DNA of 64,000 nt from Chionis minor (taxonomy: Eukaryota > Chordata > Aves > Charadriiformes > Chionididae). The position numbers and the translations under genes are program-made. The notes below the pieces were generated by a model, which searched no databases, was not told the origin of the DNA, and worked only from the letters and a program-made list of their open reading frames with translations. Each line of letters begins with the position of its first letter. Position 1 is the first letter of the stretch. The DNA lies in the NCBI GenBank assembly GCA_013398295.1, contig VZSF01008955.1:541623-605622 (forward strand). The letters run 5' to 3'. Positions 39,559-51,700 of this stretch are shown here, piece by piece.

Positions 39559-39699
39559 AGGCCTTCTTCAACATGTCTATCACCAAGAGAGGAAGATGAT
39601 GATGATGCAGGTGAAAATACTTGTGGTCCTTCAGGTTTATGGGAGGCATTGACACCTTGTAATGGATGCAGGAACCTCGGATTTCCCATGCTTGCACAG
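39559..39699 (+). CDS. ANKS1B: ANKS1B exon: acidic and Cys-containing linker
   Basis: This 141-base, phase 0-0 exon is flanked by tttctttgtgcacag and the donor gtatat. Its 47 residues run RPSSTCLSPREEDDDDAGEN, then TCGPSGLWEALTPCNGCRNL, then GFPMLAQ. It has a Ser/Thr start, an EEDDDD acidic cluster coded by gaggaagatgatgatgat, and a CGPSGLWEALTPCNGCRNLGFPML block that is a hallmark of ANKS1B, with three Cys (C-x11-C-x2-C). The Cys pattern is suggestive, but I know of no zinc-binding assignment. The repeated GAT codons are a likely source of length variation; the mammalian form I recall differs slightly here. The exon is 47 whole codons, so it can be skipped in frame, and ANKS1B is known for extensive alternative splicing. 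Confidence 0.94.
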
Positions 39700-40629
39700 G
39701 TATATGTTTACCTTTTCATCATAAAAGATTAACTATAGAAGAGCTGTTTAATCTCTTTTCTGTTTCACCTCTTTCAGTAATTTCTAGTCTTGCCTTATTC
39801 CCTTCATAATTGTTACCTTTTGTCTTCATTTTAACTTCAAAATCTGGTTTTAAAATTAAATGTCAAGGTTCAGTCATCCTGCTGTAATGCTCACCCAGAG
39901 GAGTTTAATTTTGAGGCTGGTTTATATTTATTACCCCCATTTTTATGTTGCCTAGCTTTCTCTTCTGATTCAGTCTTGAAAGAAATTTTGAAGTCTCATA
40001 GTTTCCTTTGGGATAAGTACTCTATTTTTGACCAGCTTCTAATTAATATAATGACATCTCAGCTACTTTCTTTATAGAATTAATTGAGGACATCATGCAT
40101 AACTCAACTGATGTAAGAATATAGCCTAAGACTTCTTTTTGAAGATTATGTAAGTTAAAAAAAAAGTCCCCAAACATTTTCAAATGTTCATGATAATACA
40201 GGGGCGAATAAATAAAAATGGGTAGTATACTTGGGTCTAAACCCCAACAATTCTCAGAGCAGACCAGTCAGTAGTACCCACCAAGGCATGCCAGCAGCTG
40301 TGTCCTGAACAAGTGATACTGTATTGCTGCAGAACGGGATGGTGCTTATTGCTACGTCTGGGTCTCCCTTGTTCTTCCCCCTTCCACCTCCTTCCCCTGG
40401 CCCCCCACTATAGTTTAGCAGTCTCATTTCTGTAACATTTTTCCTGCACTTTTCTTGTAGCATTGAATGTAGGCCTGCCAAATTTCTGTTGAGAAATGTC
40501 TGTTTTTTCAGTTGCATCCTTACTTGGCACTGCATTTAAATAGCTTTGTCGGATTCTTGTGTACCAGATTGGAATTGCATATCCTGTCTCACCACACTTT
40601 ATACACTGTTGCTTTCATACCGTGACTGT

Positions 40630-40735
40630 ACGTTTTATTCCATTCAGTCTTGTGGGACTTGCACCTGTTTGAAGTCAATGCTAAAGCTTCCACTGCAGTC
40701 AATGGAAACAGGATATGGCAACTAATGTGCTTGAA
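40630..40735. repeat. possible ancient LINE 3'-end relic
   Basis: The segments gtttgaagtcaatgctaaag, ttccactgcagtcaatggaa and acaggatatggca resemble, in order, the "gaagtcaatgg...cattgacttcaatggg...caggatttggcc" motif common in old amniote CR1-type repeats. The match is short and diverged. The strand is not assigned. Confidence 0.35.
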
Positions 40736-41429
40736 TAACAACAAGCACTGCCCTGTCTTTTTATAAGGAGCTTTTATATTCCTTTCCCCTTTCAGTAGCT
40801 GTTTTCTGCTTCAGACTATCTATCATTTTAGACATTTGGCAAGGTGCAGATCTGTCGGAATTAGCCTGATTTCCAATAGGAGCGCCATAGTTACCAATTC
40901 CTCATTTTTAAGAATTTGGTTTAAAAAAGATATCTTCGATGGAACTTTTCTTACACATCACCTATGGGTTAATTATTGTTAAACACTCCTGTGATGAACA
41001 TACATGCTATTTTGGAGTCATTTGCTAGTATTAAAAAACATTTTTGCTTTCCTTGTTTCTTTTTAATGTAAGGTATATGTAAAGTGTGTTGTCGAATTGA
41101 GGAACGCATTTGAAAAATAGAAAAAAGTTAGCTTTGTTGGTTGGTATCTCTTTCCTTTTTAAAAAGAGAGATCTATTTCAGGAATGACATAAGTTTTAAG
41201 ATAGTGACTCCTGAATTAGTTTTATTCATTGTACTTATATTTTAAACTCAGTCTTATAATATCTCATCTTTCTTGCTCTGAGAACTAATAAGATTTTTAA
41301 TTATGCGTACAAAACAGAGTATATTCTATGTTCATTCATGAAATGACGGATCGCCTTTTTGGATTGTGTCTCTCCATGAAAATTGAAGACAGAGATAGTT
41401 TTGGTTTATTGTTGTTTTTCTTTTTACAG

Positions 41430-41587
41430 AAGAAAGGAAAGAAGTAGTGAAAAATCTCCAAATTACAAACCAGTCAGTTCAGTTTATGAAGTGTTGCCAT
41501 CACTGTGTGCAGTCTTTCAAGCTGTTAGATAATCTGTTGGATCTTTCACATTTACTTCAGAATTCAGCAGAGAACATCTTGTTCTAG
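41430..41587 (+). other. exon-like intronic open segment, unproven
   Basis: A strong acceptor (gttgtttttctttttacag, ending at 41429) is followed by a frame open for 52 codons to TAG at 41585-41587, including EERKEVVKNLQITNQSVQF and a C-x2-C-like CCHHC. Entering this frame needs an upstream exon ending with one spare base. The preceding ANKS1B exon ends at phase 0, and from that phase the segment would stop after KKGKK. So it does not fit as a normal ANKS1B exon. I recognise no homologue. It may be chance, a poison exon, or a terminal exon of a rare transcript. Confidence 0.15.
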
Positions 41588-44500
41588 GAGATCGAGAACA
41601 CAAATTATTTATTTCAATTTTTAGATTAAGACCGATATCTGGAATTGGTCTAAAAATTATGATAGATATAATCTGCAACAGCATGTTATAGGTAAAAGTA
41701 CAAGAATGTACTCATGTCAGGCCACTAACACATCAGAAAATCCAGACTTCATCATGAAGAAACAATGAGATAAGGGTACTTGACATGTCTTAAAATCCAT
41801 GCTCTACTAAGGATCCCAAAATAGGGAATAGGGTCTATCAATTACTCTTGAACACAAATAGTAAGTTCATTTTTTCAGTTCTCATCTAGTTAAAAATAGA
41901 TTTTGCTGTTATGTAAATATATATGTGATGTGTTTACACATCAAAGGAGAACAAACATAAAGATTGATTCTCGGTTTATATGCAGTCGGAGGTAGAATGG
42001 TAAAATGAAAGTGAATTTTAGCTGAAATTATGACAGTGTCCATCTGTGACCTAGTGAGCTAACAGTTTTCAGTATGCCAAAGAAAAGAACAGTTATCTCC
42101 TTGACAAACTTGATTTCTTTATTGCAGTTATGGAAAAAGGCTTAGCTGGAGATACTTCTGACATGCAGTATGGCGTTTTTGTTTCTACTGTGCTGGGAAG
42201 TGTCATTTTAGAAAGGGCTGTTACAGAAAGTTCTGTGTAAATTGTTCTGCAGATATCATTTAAAATCTAACATAGCAGTAATACAGGTACTGTCAGAATA
42301 AGTGGCTCTATTTTACAGCCTTACCATTGGTGAAGTCCTGGAAGAGCTTGATGGAAAATCTTGGTGTCTTGTAAAAATTTCAGGGTTTTAGAAAGTGCCC
42401 CATTCTGCATCGGAATGGAGCTAACAACCTGCTTCATCCACCCCCAAAATAAATAAAAAAAAAAAAGGCAGAGAGCAAGGAAACTCAGATGGATTTTGGG
42501 AGACTGAATTTAAATGCTGCTTCTTATTTTAGCAGAGAGTGAATTCCATTTGTATGCTACAGTTTATGATTAATGTGGGACTATTGCTTTTTTCTGGAAT
42601 TAATCTGTCTTTTTGGGCAGAAATTCCATCCTTGGTTAAATTGATGCATATCGTTGTGAAAAATGTTGACTTCTGCAAATGAGTCTTTTATATCTGAAAA
42701 AACCTTTCTTAGGAAATTTCAGATTCTATATTTTCTGTCTCTCAGTCAGAACAAAAGAAAAACCTTTTTTCCACTGAATAACTGAATAACTATCTTCTAC
42801 AGATTCCAGAATTTTTAATAATCATAAATATCAGCACAGTAAAAACAACTTTGGAAACTTTCAAAGATGTAAAACCCCAAAAGTGCTTCTACAGCAATCT
42901 CAAATTCTATCATTGCAAGCTTCATTGGAAACAGTTTACTCTGCAATGACGTGTCCATTAAACTGAGGCAAAACTTCTATGAATGGTGTGATAGTACTAG
43001 ATGCTCTTCCTTGGTTCTCCGGTTCTTGTAAAATCTTCCTACACTACAAAGATTTTTAATGCTTTAATGGTTGCATTTTTGGCTATAATAAAAGTATGAT
43101 ATTAATGAATATTATTCCTGTCCAAGAGATGGAATAAAAGAATATGATATTTCATATAGTTTTCTCTGAGAGTAGCAACAAAAATAGGAATTGTGTGACT
43201 TTTAGCTGGAGAGATCCTGCTATGCTCTAGGTACATACTGGAAAGAAAACTGAGATATGATCCTCAAAAAAAATTTTTGGGCAATGCCTGCTAATGATAA
43301 AAAAAGCTGGAAGCATTGTAGTGTCATTAGTATTGACTATCTTAAATGAGGAATTAGTCAAGAGACCAAAAATTCAACTAAATGTAGAATGGGAAGGTTT
43401 AGAAGTAGAAATAGCATAGTCAGCTTCATATGTATATGGGTAGTTAGTTATGAGGCTTCCCAAAGAAGCACAGGCTGCCAGGAGAGAGTTCTGCAGATAA
43501 CTGGGTTGACACTACAGCTTTGTGCTCTTCTTGAAGGAATCATAGCACAGATAATGAGATCAGTGAAGATGTAGGAACAGGGGCTTCAGCACAGTGATTG
43601 ACCATGATGAGAATGCTAGCCACAGAGTCAGATTGTAAGACTGTACCACCACATTGTCTGCAGTTTGTAAATTGTAGTGATAGCTACAATATAATGGTAG
43701 ATACACAGCTACAGCCTCGCTAGTAATCAGACCTTCAGTTACTGAGGTCCTGTCTTTCAACCTGTATTGCTCCAGTGGCTGTAGTGGGAGATTGACTCCT
43801 CTGAAATCCAACATTCAACTGATTTTTCTTCCCATTCTGAGTTTCAACAAACTTCTCATCCCAGTTTGCTCCTTTCCAATGCATATCCTCTCCATGCCAG
43901 TCAATCTGTCATTCTTCTCTTGTTTTGGTCCAGGCACATCACTATTCCACATCGCCTTAGGTTAGTCAGTGAATGGAGTTAAGTTTCTGTCCTCAGAGAG
44001 GCAAGAAGAGTAAATTTAGGTTGAGTAAGGATTCACCCCTTTCTATTTTTGGTAAAAGGAGTTTGAATTCTGGTCACTGCTCTATGTTTGTATCTGTTTA
44101 TGACAGTTTATGTGAAGTGTCATAAGCCAAAGACTACACAGTTATGGTCACTGTTGGATGCTGCTTATTCATTTGGTCAAATTTCAACTTGTATCAAACT
44201 TTTTTAAGCATAGCAAAAGGTTTGAAAGTACCCCTATATCAGATCACCGTACAATCTAGTAATAGATAGAGGCTGTGGATGTGGATCTCTAAAACAGAAA
44301 AAACCTGAAACTTGATCGTATCTCCTGCGAGTGCTCTAATTTCTGTATCATTTTGTGCAAGACAGGCACTTCTACCAGACTAGATTAAAAAAAAAACAAA
44401 TCAACCCCCAGACTATAGCTGTTTCCACTATGTTCTGGAAGAAACCTCATCCAGTAGGGGTGTGATGCATTTTCTAGGGGCAGAAAGATCACAAATTCCC

Positions 44501-44734
44501 AGAGAAGGCAGTGTTCTTCTATCTACATAGTGTATTTCTATCTAGATAGTGCACAAAGGTTCAAGGGCATTTTGGTCTATCTTGTTTTAATGCAAAATAA
44601 CATTGAGACAAAGTCATTAAGAAAACTTTGAGACATAGTGAGATAAAAAAAGCTGGTCCCAAACTGCCATAGTGCAAGCAAAGCCGGTGTTTTCTTGTAT
44701 GTGGATAGATGATCTCTATTCCTGCACCTCTTGA

Positions 44735-46375
44735 GTGGATGGACCACAAGATTGGGGACTGGAGGAGCAAAGTCCCTCCCACCGTAAGAAAAGGTCAGGT
44801 TCATGACCACCTGAGGAACCTGAACATTCAGAAGTCCATGGGACCTGATGAGATGCATTCCAGAGCCCTGAGGGAATTGACTGATGTAGCTGCCAAGGCA
44901 CTATCCATGATATTTGAAAAGTCATGGCAATCAGGTGAAGTTCCTGGTGACTGGAAAAAGGTAAATGTTGCACCCATTTTTAAAAAGAGTAGAAAAGAGG
45001 ACCGTGGGAACTACCAACCTGTAAGTCTGACCTCTGCGCCTGGGAAGATTATGGAATAGATCTCCTAGAAGCTATGCTAAGGCATATGAAAGACAGGGAG
45101 GTGATTCAAGAGAGCCAGCATGGCTTCACCAAGGACAAGTCCTGCCTGACCAACCTTGTGGCCTTCTATGATGAAGTGACTACATCAGTGAATAACAAAA
45201 GTGCTATGGATGTTTTCTATCTGGACTTCTGTAAGGCCTTGGACACAGTCGCCCACAACGTCCTTCTCTCTAGATTGGAGAGATATGGATTTGATGGGTG
45301 GACTGTTCAGTGGATGAGGAATTGGTCAGAAGGTTGCATCCAGAGGATAGTGGTCAACGGCTCAATGTCCAAATGGAGACTGGTGACAAGTGGTGTCCCT
45401 CAGGGGTCCATGTCCCCTCAGGGGACCAGTACTGTTCAGCATCTTCATCAGTGACATAGTGTGATTGAGTCCACCCTCAGCAAGTTTGCAGATGACAGCA
45501 GGCTGAGTGGTGCGGTTGCCACACCTGAGAGATGGGATGCCATCCAGAGGGACTTGGGCAGGCTTGAGAGGTGTGCCTGTGGCAACCTCATGAAGTTCAA
45601 CCAGGCCAAGTACAAAGTCCTGCACCTGGATCAGGGTGATCCCTGGTATCAATACAGGCTGGGGGATGAAGGGATCGAGAGCAGCCCTGCTGAAAAGTAC
45701 TTAGGGGTGTTGGTGGATGAAAAACTGGACATGAGCTAGCAATGCGCACTTGCAGCCCAGAAGGCCAACCATATCCTGGGCTGCATCAAAAGAAATGTGG
45801 CCAGCAGGTCAAGGGAGGTGATTCTACCCCTTTGTTCCGCTCTCAGAGACCTCACCTGGAGTACTACGCCCAGCTCTGGAGCCCTCAGCACAGGGATGGC
45901 ATGGGGCTGTTTGAGTGGGTCCAGAGGAGGGCCATAAAAATGATCAGAGGGATGGAAATCCTCTTCTATGAGGACAGGCTGAGAGAGCTGGGGTTGTTCA
46001 GCCTGGAGAAGAGAAGGCTCCAGGAAGACCTTATTGTGGTCTTTCACTACTTAAAAGGAGGCTTATAAGGAAGATGGAAACAGACATTTTATCAGGGTCT
46101 GTTGCCATAGGACAAGAGGTAATGGCTTTCAACTAAAAGAGGTTAGATTTAAACTAGATATTAGGAAGAAATTTTTTACAATGAGAGTGGTAAAACACTG
46201 GAACAGGTTGCACAGAGAGGTGGTAGATGCCCCATCCCTGGAAACGTTCAGGGTCAGGTCGGATGGGGCTCTGAGCAACCTGATGTAGTTGAAGATGTCC
46301 CTGCTTGTTGCATGGGGGCTGGACTAGATGACCTTTAAAGGTCCCTTTCAACCCAAACCATTCTATGATTGTATG
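44735..46375 (+). mobile_element. CR1 LINE, long 5'-truncated copy
   Basis: The longest transposon in the window, about 1.64 kb in sense orientation. It starts inside ORF2 ahead of the reverse transcriptase domain, runs through that domain and the C-terminal part, and ends in the CR1 3' UTR (gctggactagatgaccttta, aaggtccctttcaacccaaa) and imperfect terminal octamers attctatg-attgtatg at about 46361-46376. The 5' edge is approximate; similarity is clear from gattggggactggaggagca onwards. CR1 elements move by target-primed reverse transcription and are usually truncated at the 5' end like this one. Several frame breaks and stops show that it is dead. Confidence 0.93.
44790..46068 (+). pseudogene. 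CR1 ORF2 reverse transcriptase remnant
   Basis: Broken reading frame of the CR1 replication protein, spread over at least three frames (44709-45059, 45074-45739 with a break, 45742-46068). The landmarks in order are [84 protein letters not shown], and the catalytic FADD at 45485-45496. Family sequences have an Arg in the place of Gln in NYRPVSLTS and KAFDT for KALDT. A stop follows the PGKIME block at about 45060, and a further break follows VPQGS near a duplicated ccctcagggg (45397-45406 and 45415-45424). No function remains. Confidence 0.9.
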
Positions 46376-46517
46376 AGCTACACCAAGTTCTGCCCCTTGA
46401 TAGAGGAACATTCAGTGTGCACTAGTCAAAAGACAAGATGGAATGAAAACTACAGAGTTTGCTGTTTAAACTACAGCCTGTTTGCTGCTTTATTCAAAAG
46501 AGAAAGTTTTAATACAT

Positions 46518-47830
46518 TGTCGCGGGATGGATGTATTCGACACAGTAATGATTTAGCAGCAGTTCAGTTGTATTAGTGATTTGAGGCAGATTGAGAGATT
46601 GAATTTTAGTAGCACGTAATCGTTAACAGATTTAAAGGTTTACAAAGTGATTTGACTAAATAAATGAACAATGACTTGATTACAGTTTCAAAGATGACAA
46701 GATTCACACTAACTTACTACGACGTATACCATACTACTACATATGCATATGAAACTAAAAGCAAAGATTTGGAGTAAAATATATATATGTATATACAAAG
46801 CATATAAGCTTGCACACGCACACACCCGCCATAGTTTATAACCACTGAGATCCAAGATCTCTTAATATCACACAACTCTATCGAGTCAGCAGGTACCTTT
46901 TAACTCCTACATGTGCACGGAAAATGGAAGAGCATCCACATCCATAAAGCAAATGCATAAAAACATACGAGTGGAGAGTTGGATGAAAGAGAGGCTAGCC
47001 TATAGTTAAAATTTCCTTTTTTGAGTTAAATACTCACAATACATTGGCATTCCTCAGCGGACGACCGTTGAAACTTGAGAGGGATTGTCTTGCCCTGGTC
47101 TTCCAGTACTGGAGGGTGGGTTGCACCACCGCATATGTGGGTATTGTCAGGGTGCACCGAGGGCTGGTGACTCCCTGGGGGTGACAGCATCAGGAGCCAC
47201 AGGGGCTGCCTGGGGTGGTAGGGCAGGTTCTCACCAGCTAGGGCTTGTCCTACCGCTCCTGTGAGGGAGCGGGGCAGGCTGAGGGGGTGGCTGGGGACAG
47301 CCCTGAGCAAAGCACGTCAGGCAAGTTCATGATACTGAGGCAGGTGCAATGTCAAACCAGAAAGTCAGTCCACACGTTGGTGTCAGGATCAGGCCTGGTG
47401 AGGTTAATCAGGAACCAGAAGCAGATCACCAGGATGTTCACGGTGATAAGGCAGGTCTGAAGTGAAGCTGGGAAGTCAGTCTGCAAGTCAAGGTCCAGAT
47501 CACTGAGGTCATTGGTCCAGATGTGCCAATGTGAACGGATGAGGCAGAGTTAGAGATGGGCACTTCTGCAGCTTGTCTCAGGCAGGAGCTGAGGGCCCGG
47601 GTCTGAGCTGAAATGGGGCTCGTGTGCCCATGGGCATGGGTATGGGTAGGCTCCAAGTTTGCATGTCTGATAATGGTCTAGCTACGGGGTACCAAAACAC
47701 AGGGACCACACTGGTAACAGTAGGGCCTGGGGTATGCAGAGTGTTGTGCCTGTTAGTCTACTCCTGGCTCTCACTCCTGCCTTGGGGGGAAGCCAGAACC
47801 TTAACTTCTGCAATCTCATATTTAAATGTG
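46518..47830. repeat. anomalous GC-rich block, probable transposable-element remnant
   Basis: The block starts about 140 bases after the CR1 end with tgtcgcgggatggatgtatt, whose TGTCG opening is like the 5' edge of some avian long terminal repeats. The first 500 bases are AT-rich, with a tatata/cacaca patch at 46775-46830. From about 47040 to 47810 the sequence turns clearly GC-rich (for example cctgggggtgacagcatcag, gagggagcggggcaggctga), unlike any other intron part here. It has several G-runs, but no coding frame with family features and no polyprotein motif. A solo LTR or a non-autonomous element would fit. I could not find matching ends or a target duplication. Unique GC-rich sequence remains possible. 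Confidence 0.35.
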
Positions 47831-48319
47831 AAATAGGCATTAAGCAGCTCGGACCTGGAGTTAAAGATACTGGAATACTGCAGCTATTTTTCCTATAAAA
47901 TCTCCTTATGGCAGAAACTTAGCATATTGAACAAGTCTCTCTCCTTGTTTGCCCAAACATAGGTTTTGGTAAAGTAGCAGGAAGCAATTTGAACACAGAT
48001 GGGTTTGGAAAGGGCGTTTGTTTGCTGTATTGATTGGTTAAGGGGTGCAAGGGATAAGGAATATGGTAAGTAAGTGTACAGCACTTGTGTGTGCCAGTAA
48101 TAGAATTATTTCTTGGTCTTAATCTTCTGGTTTGCAGAGTAAGTTAATTTACTATTCAGCTCCCAATACATTTTACAAAGTTTATCAGTATCCGTATACA
48201 TACATACTCACGTTTTCTTTGGAATAAAGCAGCATACATAGTCCAAATGTATGCAACTCTGTAGTTTTCATTCCATTTTCTTTTTCACTGATAGTGTACT
48301 TTTAATATTTCTCTGCTAA

Positions 48320-48760
48320 GGGGCAAACAGGGCCTGATGTACAGAGATAAACACAGGGCTGTCTGCAATGTCAGAGAGAGGTGGTGCAGAGTCCTGTGTG
48401 ATCATAGCAATATTATCAGTTTAAAGCAAGCAGCCTGCACACCTTAATCTCGACAGCCGTGCCAGCATATTTTCCTAATTGTGATATAAAGTAATTGTGA
48501 GATAAGGTAGGTTTAGCTATGTCCCATTTATCTGCTGGATCAGCTTGACTGCGCTGCCTCTTCAATCGTGTTGTATGCGTAACTTAAAAATCCTGACAGT
48601 TATTCCCTGTGTTTGATGTGACAGCCGACCGGGAACACCACATTTTTCTATTACAAAATGAAAGTCATATCTGTAGAGAGAATAGTGCAGCTGCTATGGA
48701 AAAACTGAACTTCGATTTAAAAGCCATAAGTATAAAACTTCAAGTTGCCAGTTGCCAGGA
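48320..48760. other. candidate conserved noncoding block
   Basis: A non-repetitive stretch of mixed composition downstream of the transposon cluster. It includes cctaattgtgatataaagta and attgtgagataaggtaggtt, with repeated TAATTG/ATTGTGA-type words like homeodomain sites, and also gacagccgaccgggaacacc. There is no coding frame. The impression of constraint comes from composition alone. ANKS1B is a large neuronal gene whose long introns could host enhancers, but nothing here proves one. Confidence 0.2.
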
Positions 48761-51700
48761 AGCATGACTATTTACAAATATATAGATAGATATAGAAAGT
48801 TTACTTAAATATTTAAAGAAGCACTATGTTTCTAAGTTAATGTCAGATTTTCATCTTTTAAGAAACAAAGAACTGCTGGGACACCTTCGCATTTGCTTTT
48901 AAGACTGATCTGTATTTTGCTTATACAACTCCAGGATTCCTAGAGTTAGGAACTCTAGCAACTTTGTCAGGTGTTGTCCTGTAGAAGAGAAATTTCCATA
49001 AAAAAAGTCTTTTATTTAGAGGGAGGGAATAGAAAGTGGACTGATGACTACATTTTTTTAGGAGATAAACTGTATATAATACTGGTTTTTTATCAGTATT
49101 GGCTGTGATAGAAATATTTAGAGTTTGGAGTCCGATGCATCAGTTAGTAGGGTTATGTATTTCATACATGACTTCCAGAAGATCATAATGTCCGTCTGTA
49201 CTTCTTTTCATATAATTTTATGTAATTTTTAATGGGAAGGAATTTTGTATTGTGTTTGTAGAACAGGTTAAGGTTATTCTATAGAAAGCTTGACATTGAA
49301 AATCATTATGTTGCAATTATGGTTACAATTGCAAAGACAGTTCTGGATATATTAGAGACAAATGAGGAAATTAAGTAAGGAGCTAACTCAGTTTTCACAT
49401 AGAGATCAAGTCTATTCTTAAAAAATCTCTGTACTGATACTCTCTGGAGAGAGACAGCATGACTCTGTTGTCTCTTTCTGGAGAATTTTAATATTGGGAA
49501 ATTTATTGGGCATTATTTATTTTCATTTTAACATGCTCCTCCAGTTTGACCTCTATTTTCAGTTGCCTCTAAAAATTTGCTTAGATTTTAATCTCAATGC
49601 GAGTGTTACAATAATTTTTCGAACTCCTGAGGTGCAGAGGAGGGAGTATAAAGAGGGAATATTTCTACTTTGCTCTTTAATAAAAGCAGAGAAAACCAAA
49701 GAATATATTTTAACTAAATATTATTGGCTGAAGTATTTTAACAACTTGGACCCAAGAAATGGCATCATGCTTCATTTCACTAACAACTTTACCTCTCAGA
49801 GCATTCAGTGGAAGTACATTTCAAATTAGACTGAAAAAGAAACAGATTTGGCTAATATTACTTGGTTTTTAAGGTCACCAAAATTAAAAATAGAAAGCCT
49901 TGTGGCATTATCTAATTTATATGTTACAGGGGAGGAAATTTCTTACCTTGTTTGGTGATGTATGAATTTGATAGGTGATGATATAGACATGGTAGAGACA
50001 GAATTATTTTCCAGGGAGGACCACTATTAGCCAGGAAAACTTTGACATACAGTATATCTGGAACACGAATAGCCAGAGTAAGATTGTTATGTTATCTATA
50101 ATATTTTCCTACAGTCCTAATCTTCAGTGAAAAATATGTTTGTGTTTTTTTCCCTTCTTAATTTAGTGGATTAAATGATGAGTTTACTTACATCGGGCTG
50201 ACATATTTCTGTTAAACTCTTGATTTGCAGTGTTGCCTCTTCTGCAGTAAGCTGAAGTTTTATTGGTAATTTCAGGAACGCGCCACCCACACACTGGAAG
50301 TGCAATATGTATTCTGCCTAGAAACAATCAGCAGGTGATGATTATACCCTGTTGAACAGTGATGGGAAATAAGTATATTGAAAAAAAAAATTGTGGCTTA
50401 TTTTAGCGCTATGCTACATTTTCTGACTGTGTTTTAAGGAACGAAGCTAAGCATTTTTTTCTTGCATATACTATGTAGCTTCTTAATTTCCTGTGTAAAT
50501 TTCCAGTTGCCCATAACTTCAGATGTCTTGTGGCAAATGCATTTCTACTGTACTAGCTGTACAATCTAGACACCACTACACAGGTATGTCATGTAACCAG
50601 AGATGTTGTAATCCGATTATGCTTGGGTATTTTCAGAATTGACTGGACAAGACACAGAGCAACCTAGTAGTTATGATAGCGTTGCTTTGACTGAAAGTTT
50701 GGACAAGATGACTTCCAGAGATCTCTTTCATATAATTATAAGCATCTACATTCGGTAATTCTCTGTAAAATTCTAGGTATATGACCTCAGGTGAGCTAAT
50801 TCCTTTAAAAATTTAGGACTGAGTCAATTTTCTTCAGTTTGTAAATTATTGTTTGTGAAAGTATGGCTATCCCTGTCCAAACACTGTGTAAATCTGGGCA
50901 CCGCTGGTCTGTGTTGTCTCTTGGTGTGACTGTGAAAAAGCAAAATTAAATGGGATGAGATAGAGAAAGAAGAGAGGTGCCAAACAATACTGGAGTTGTT
51001 GATGTATGTCAGAAATCATGTGAAGTATTGATGACCATACTGTTTTTTTCAAGATGGACTTTACTATTAAAGATATTCAAATTCATGTAGAAATTAATGT
51101 TAAATTGAACACTGTCACATTCCTAACTGAAATATGGCATAGTGATCAACTGGGAAGATCTTAAATAGTGTAAGCACGTTACACTTTTCTATTTTGTGTT
51201 TTGCAATTTAGTGGTAACCAGAAGAAACACTTTCAGGGAATATTTTTGCTTTCAGTACTGCCTGACAAATTATGGGAAAACAAAAAAAAAAAATCAGTTT
51301 GAATAGCACAGCAAATGTATAGCAATAATACATAGCAAATAGTTTTGTACATGAAAGTTCAACTTTGTATTAAAATCTTCATGTTTGAACTTCATCTGCT
51401 TCATAACAGAAATACTGAAGCAATACTGAAACTTGAAAACCTATGTAGAAGTTCCTGGTTAGTCTGACCAAATTGGGTTTACTGTTCACTATTATATTTT
51501 TTTTTTGGAAAAAAGCCATCATAGGTACTTTGTATTTGTTGTTTCTATCATAGGAACAGGAGGAAAAGGGTTTTTGGACAAAAAGGCTGCTATTTGAGGT
51601 ATCTGGAGGCAAGAGATCAATCAAGTGGTGATATCTGTGCACTGTATTTACTACATGGATTTACTGCATGGATTAGCCATTAAGACATGCTGTGGTAAGG

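Noticed and set aside
44716..44973. Minus-strand open frames across the CR1 copy (also 45362-45652 and 45736-46047)
   Set aside because: These are shadows of the sense CR1 ORF2 remnant on the opposite strand.
46847..46861. gagatccaagatctc hairpin as a terminator or regulatory stem
   Set aside because: Six-base arms with a three-base loop occur by chance, and a bacterial-type terminator has no meaning in this genome.
47026..47836. Open frames on both strands in the GC-rich block
   Set aside because: Short, overlapping, rich in Pro/Ser/Gly and without conserved motifs. They follow from GC content.
49494..49829. 111-codon open frame on the + strand
   Set aside because: AT-rich, hydrophobic start then an ordinary-looking stretch. 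No family motif, no promoter or splice context, and I recognise no homologue. A chance intronic frame is the simplest reading.
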